Origin: Acidimicrobiia bacterium
Lineage (GTDB): Bacteria; Actinomycetota; Acidimicrobiia; Acidimicrobiales; Ilumatobacteraceae
DNA length: 6,911 bases
Reading direction: 5' to 3'
NCBI GenBank assembly: GCA_009926705.1
Contig: RFOJ01000048.1
Coordinates: forward strand, 1 to 6,911
Positions within the stretch are counted from its first letter, which is position 1. Each line of letters opens with the position of its first letter. This document shows positions 5,758 to 6,911 of this stretch, in pieces. The position numbers and the translations under genes are program-made. The notes below the pieces were generated by a model that had not been told where the DNA came from, searched no databases, and was given only the letters and a program-made list of their open reading frames with translations.

Positions 5758-6911
5758 TCAGTCGGTGGAATCGCTCGAATCAGATCGCGCGAGGCGGTCG
5801 AGACGCAGCAAGAAGGGCGTGTCTTCTCGATCCTGCGCCAATCGAAAGAGTGCAGCAGGCTTGCCATATCGCTCGAACGTGGGTCGTAGCGACCCTGCCA
5901 CTGGTTCGAGAATGCCAAGTTTCTGTATCTTGCGAGCAAAGTTGGTGGGGTCAAGCGGCTTGAGCAGGCGTGGTGGTCGGGGAGGCCGAAGCGGGTTGCC
6001 GTGGCGCAGCAACCGTTCCATCAGCTCGGCCTGGCGGCTGAGATCGCTCGTCATCGACCGCGCCGACGACACGCCCTGAGAGGCAAGGCCGTCGCCTGAC
6101 GCTCCGGAACTGAGGCGCCTCGTCGAAGTTCGGTGAGTTTTGATCTCCGCCGTCCAGCCGTCTCCTACGAGGTCTGGGCGCCGACGTGATGCTGGGTCGT
6201 GCGGCTCCTGCAGCACGACCTCGGATCGATCACGAAGTGCCGTGGGGAGCAGCAGCGCCAGCTCGCTCACCGCACGCTCAAACTCTGGTGCTGCGGTGGC
6301 GTCCATTCGCTCGAGCTTGGCCAAGTAGTCGCGAACGACCCCGACGTGCTCGCGTCGCTCGGCCTGCTCGGCGGAGTCGAGCGACTCGTGGAACAGCACC
6401 TCGTAGACGCGTCGAAGCTCGCCGACGGTGAACTCTTCACGGCAGAACTTGGTGGCAAGCGGGGTAGTGACCACCAAATTGCGCAGCAGGCGGATGGCTG
6501 CCATGACGATGTCTTCATGGTCGAACTCAAGACGGTTGGGGCGTGCCAACACGTCGATGACCGGGCGGAACTGCACCCTGCTGACGTGCCCAACGCTGTC
6601 GTCTGGGTGGTGATTGAGGTCGCGGTCGTCGCCGATCACTGCGAGGTAGGCAACGGAGATGGTTCGACCACTACGGGGGTCGCGGTCAAGGTCACCGAAG
6701 GCCGCTATTTGGTGGAGGTCGTCTTCGGAGAGGTCAAGTGACGTCTCTCGAGCGAGTACCCGTAACGCCGCCTGGGCAAGAGTGCCATCCGGTGCCGAGC
6801 CCGTGCCATAGGCATCACCCAGCAGGGTGTTGCCGACGTGCCCGCCCGGTAGCGCCCAGTGGTGCTGCGAATCGCGGGGCACCTCCACCACGTTGCGGGG
6901 GGCCCGGGGGT
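5758..6911 (-). CDS. NrtR-like Nudix/winged-helix protein with a large insertion (5' end outside window)
   Basis: The frame stays open to the window edge, so the GTG at 6891 is probably not the true start. Residues below count from it. Residues 12-115 are a Nudix domain (HWALPGGHVG, then AALRVLARETSL), with a degenerate Nudix box and about 10 extra residues. LEFDHEDIVMAAIRLLRNLV, TPLATKF and EEFTVGELRRVYEVLF (121-168) match the linker and first winged-helix segment of NrtR-type regulators, and LDPTNFARKIQKLGILEP with GKPAALFRL (313-351) matches the rest. In NrtR these parts are adjacent; here about 140 residues lie between them, including RRPDLVGDGWTAEIKT (237-252), which resembles a PD-(D/E)XK core, then a Ser-rich linker and a Pro/Arg stretch. 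NrtR proteins are transcription factors whose Nudix domain binds ADP-ribose-type ligands. Here a regulator is likely; nuclease activity is speculative. Confidence 0.82.
   Translation of the reverse strand, partial: PRAPRNVVEVPRDSQHHWALPGGHVGNTLLGDAYGTGSAPDGTLAQAALRVLARETSLDLSEDDLHQIAAFGDLDRDPRSGRTISVAYLAVIGDDRDLNHHPDDSVGHVSRVQFRPVIDVLARPNRLEFDHEDIVMAAIRLLRNLVVTTPLATKFCREEFTVGELRRVYEVLFHESLDSAEQAERREHVGVVRDYLAKLERMDATAAPEFERAVSELALLLPTALRDRSEVVLQEPHDPASRRRPDLVGDGWTAEIKTHRTSTRRLSSGASGDGLASQGVSSARSMTSDLSRQAELMERLLRHGNPLRPPRPPRLLKPLDPTNFARKIQKLGILEPVAGSLRPTFERYGKPAALFRLAQDREDTPFLLRLDRLARSDSSDSTD

Noticed and set aside
6199..6741. 180-aa plus-strand frame opposite the Nudix/winged-helix gene
   Set aside because: It is antisense to recognisable Nudix and NrtR-type sequence and has no motif of its own.
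6895..6910. G/C-rich run at the right edge (possible repeat, artefact or regulatory site)
   Set aside because: It translates in frame as part of the Nudix gene's N-terminal region and is only a few bases from the window edge; nothing more can be supported.
5758..6911. Calling this gene nrtR outright
   Set aside because: No NAD-biosynthesis genes are in the window, the winged helix is interrupted, and the N-terminus is missing, so the regulon and name cannot be assigned.

Overview
The window is high-GC chromosomal DNA with tightly packed genes. It probably comes from an actinobacterium, with an Acidimicrobiia-like lineage as a looser inference. Support comes from an actinobacterial-type GlpX fructose-1,6-bisphosphatase (the DPIDGTT and PDRNLAMELVRVTE signatures resemble the mycobacterial enzyme as I remember it), frequent GTG starts, several genes that look leaderless, and a YbjN-like domain of a kind common in that phylum. 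No tRNA, rRNA, CRISPR array, insertion sequence or integrase is visible.

Left part (1-3964). The window opens inside an SGNH/GDSL-type hydrolase gene (+ strand, 5' end missing), which converges on glpX (- strand). glpX is divergent from a small acidic protein made of two copies of one domain. Next on the + strand come a protein with a C-terminal J-domain, a Tex30/KANL3-type alpha/beta hydrolase and a DUF554 membrane protein. Three of these + strand genes have the same hexamer, TAGCGT, 7 or 8 bases before a GTG start. glpX has TATTTT 7 bases before a GTG. These look like -10 elements of leaderless transcripts.

Right part (3965-6911, all - strand). In transcription order this holds a long regulator-like gene (5' end outside the window), a 219-base gap with two inverted repeats, a 119-aa protein of unknown function, and, overlapping it by 4 bases, a 405-aa protein. 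The regulator-like gene has a degenerate Nudix domain followed by an NrtR-type winged helix, but the winged helix is interrupted by about 140 residues containing a PD-(D/E)XK-like motif. The 405-aa protein looks like two sliding-clamp-like beta domains joined to a YbjN-like domain and a basic tail. This part is the least ordinary in the window. A Nudix ligand sensor, a possible nuclease-like insert and a clamp-like/YbjN fusion next to each other could form a functional unit, but that is inference from order and strand only.

The two halves meet tail to tail with no intergenic base: TAG of the DUF554 gene is followed directly by the complement of the TAA of the 405-aa gene.
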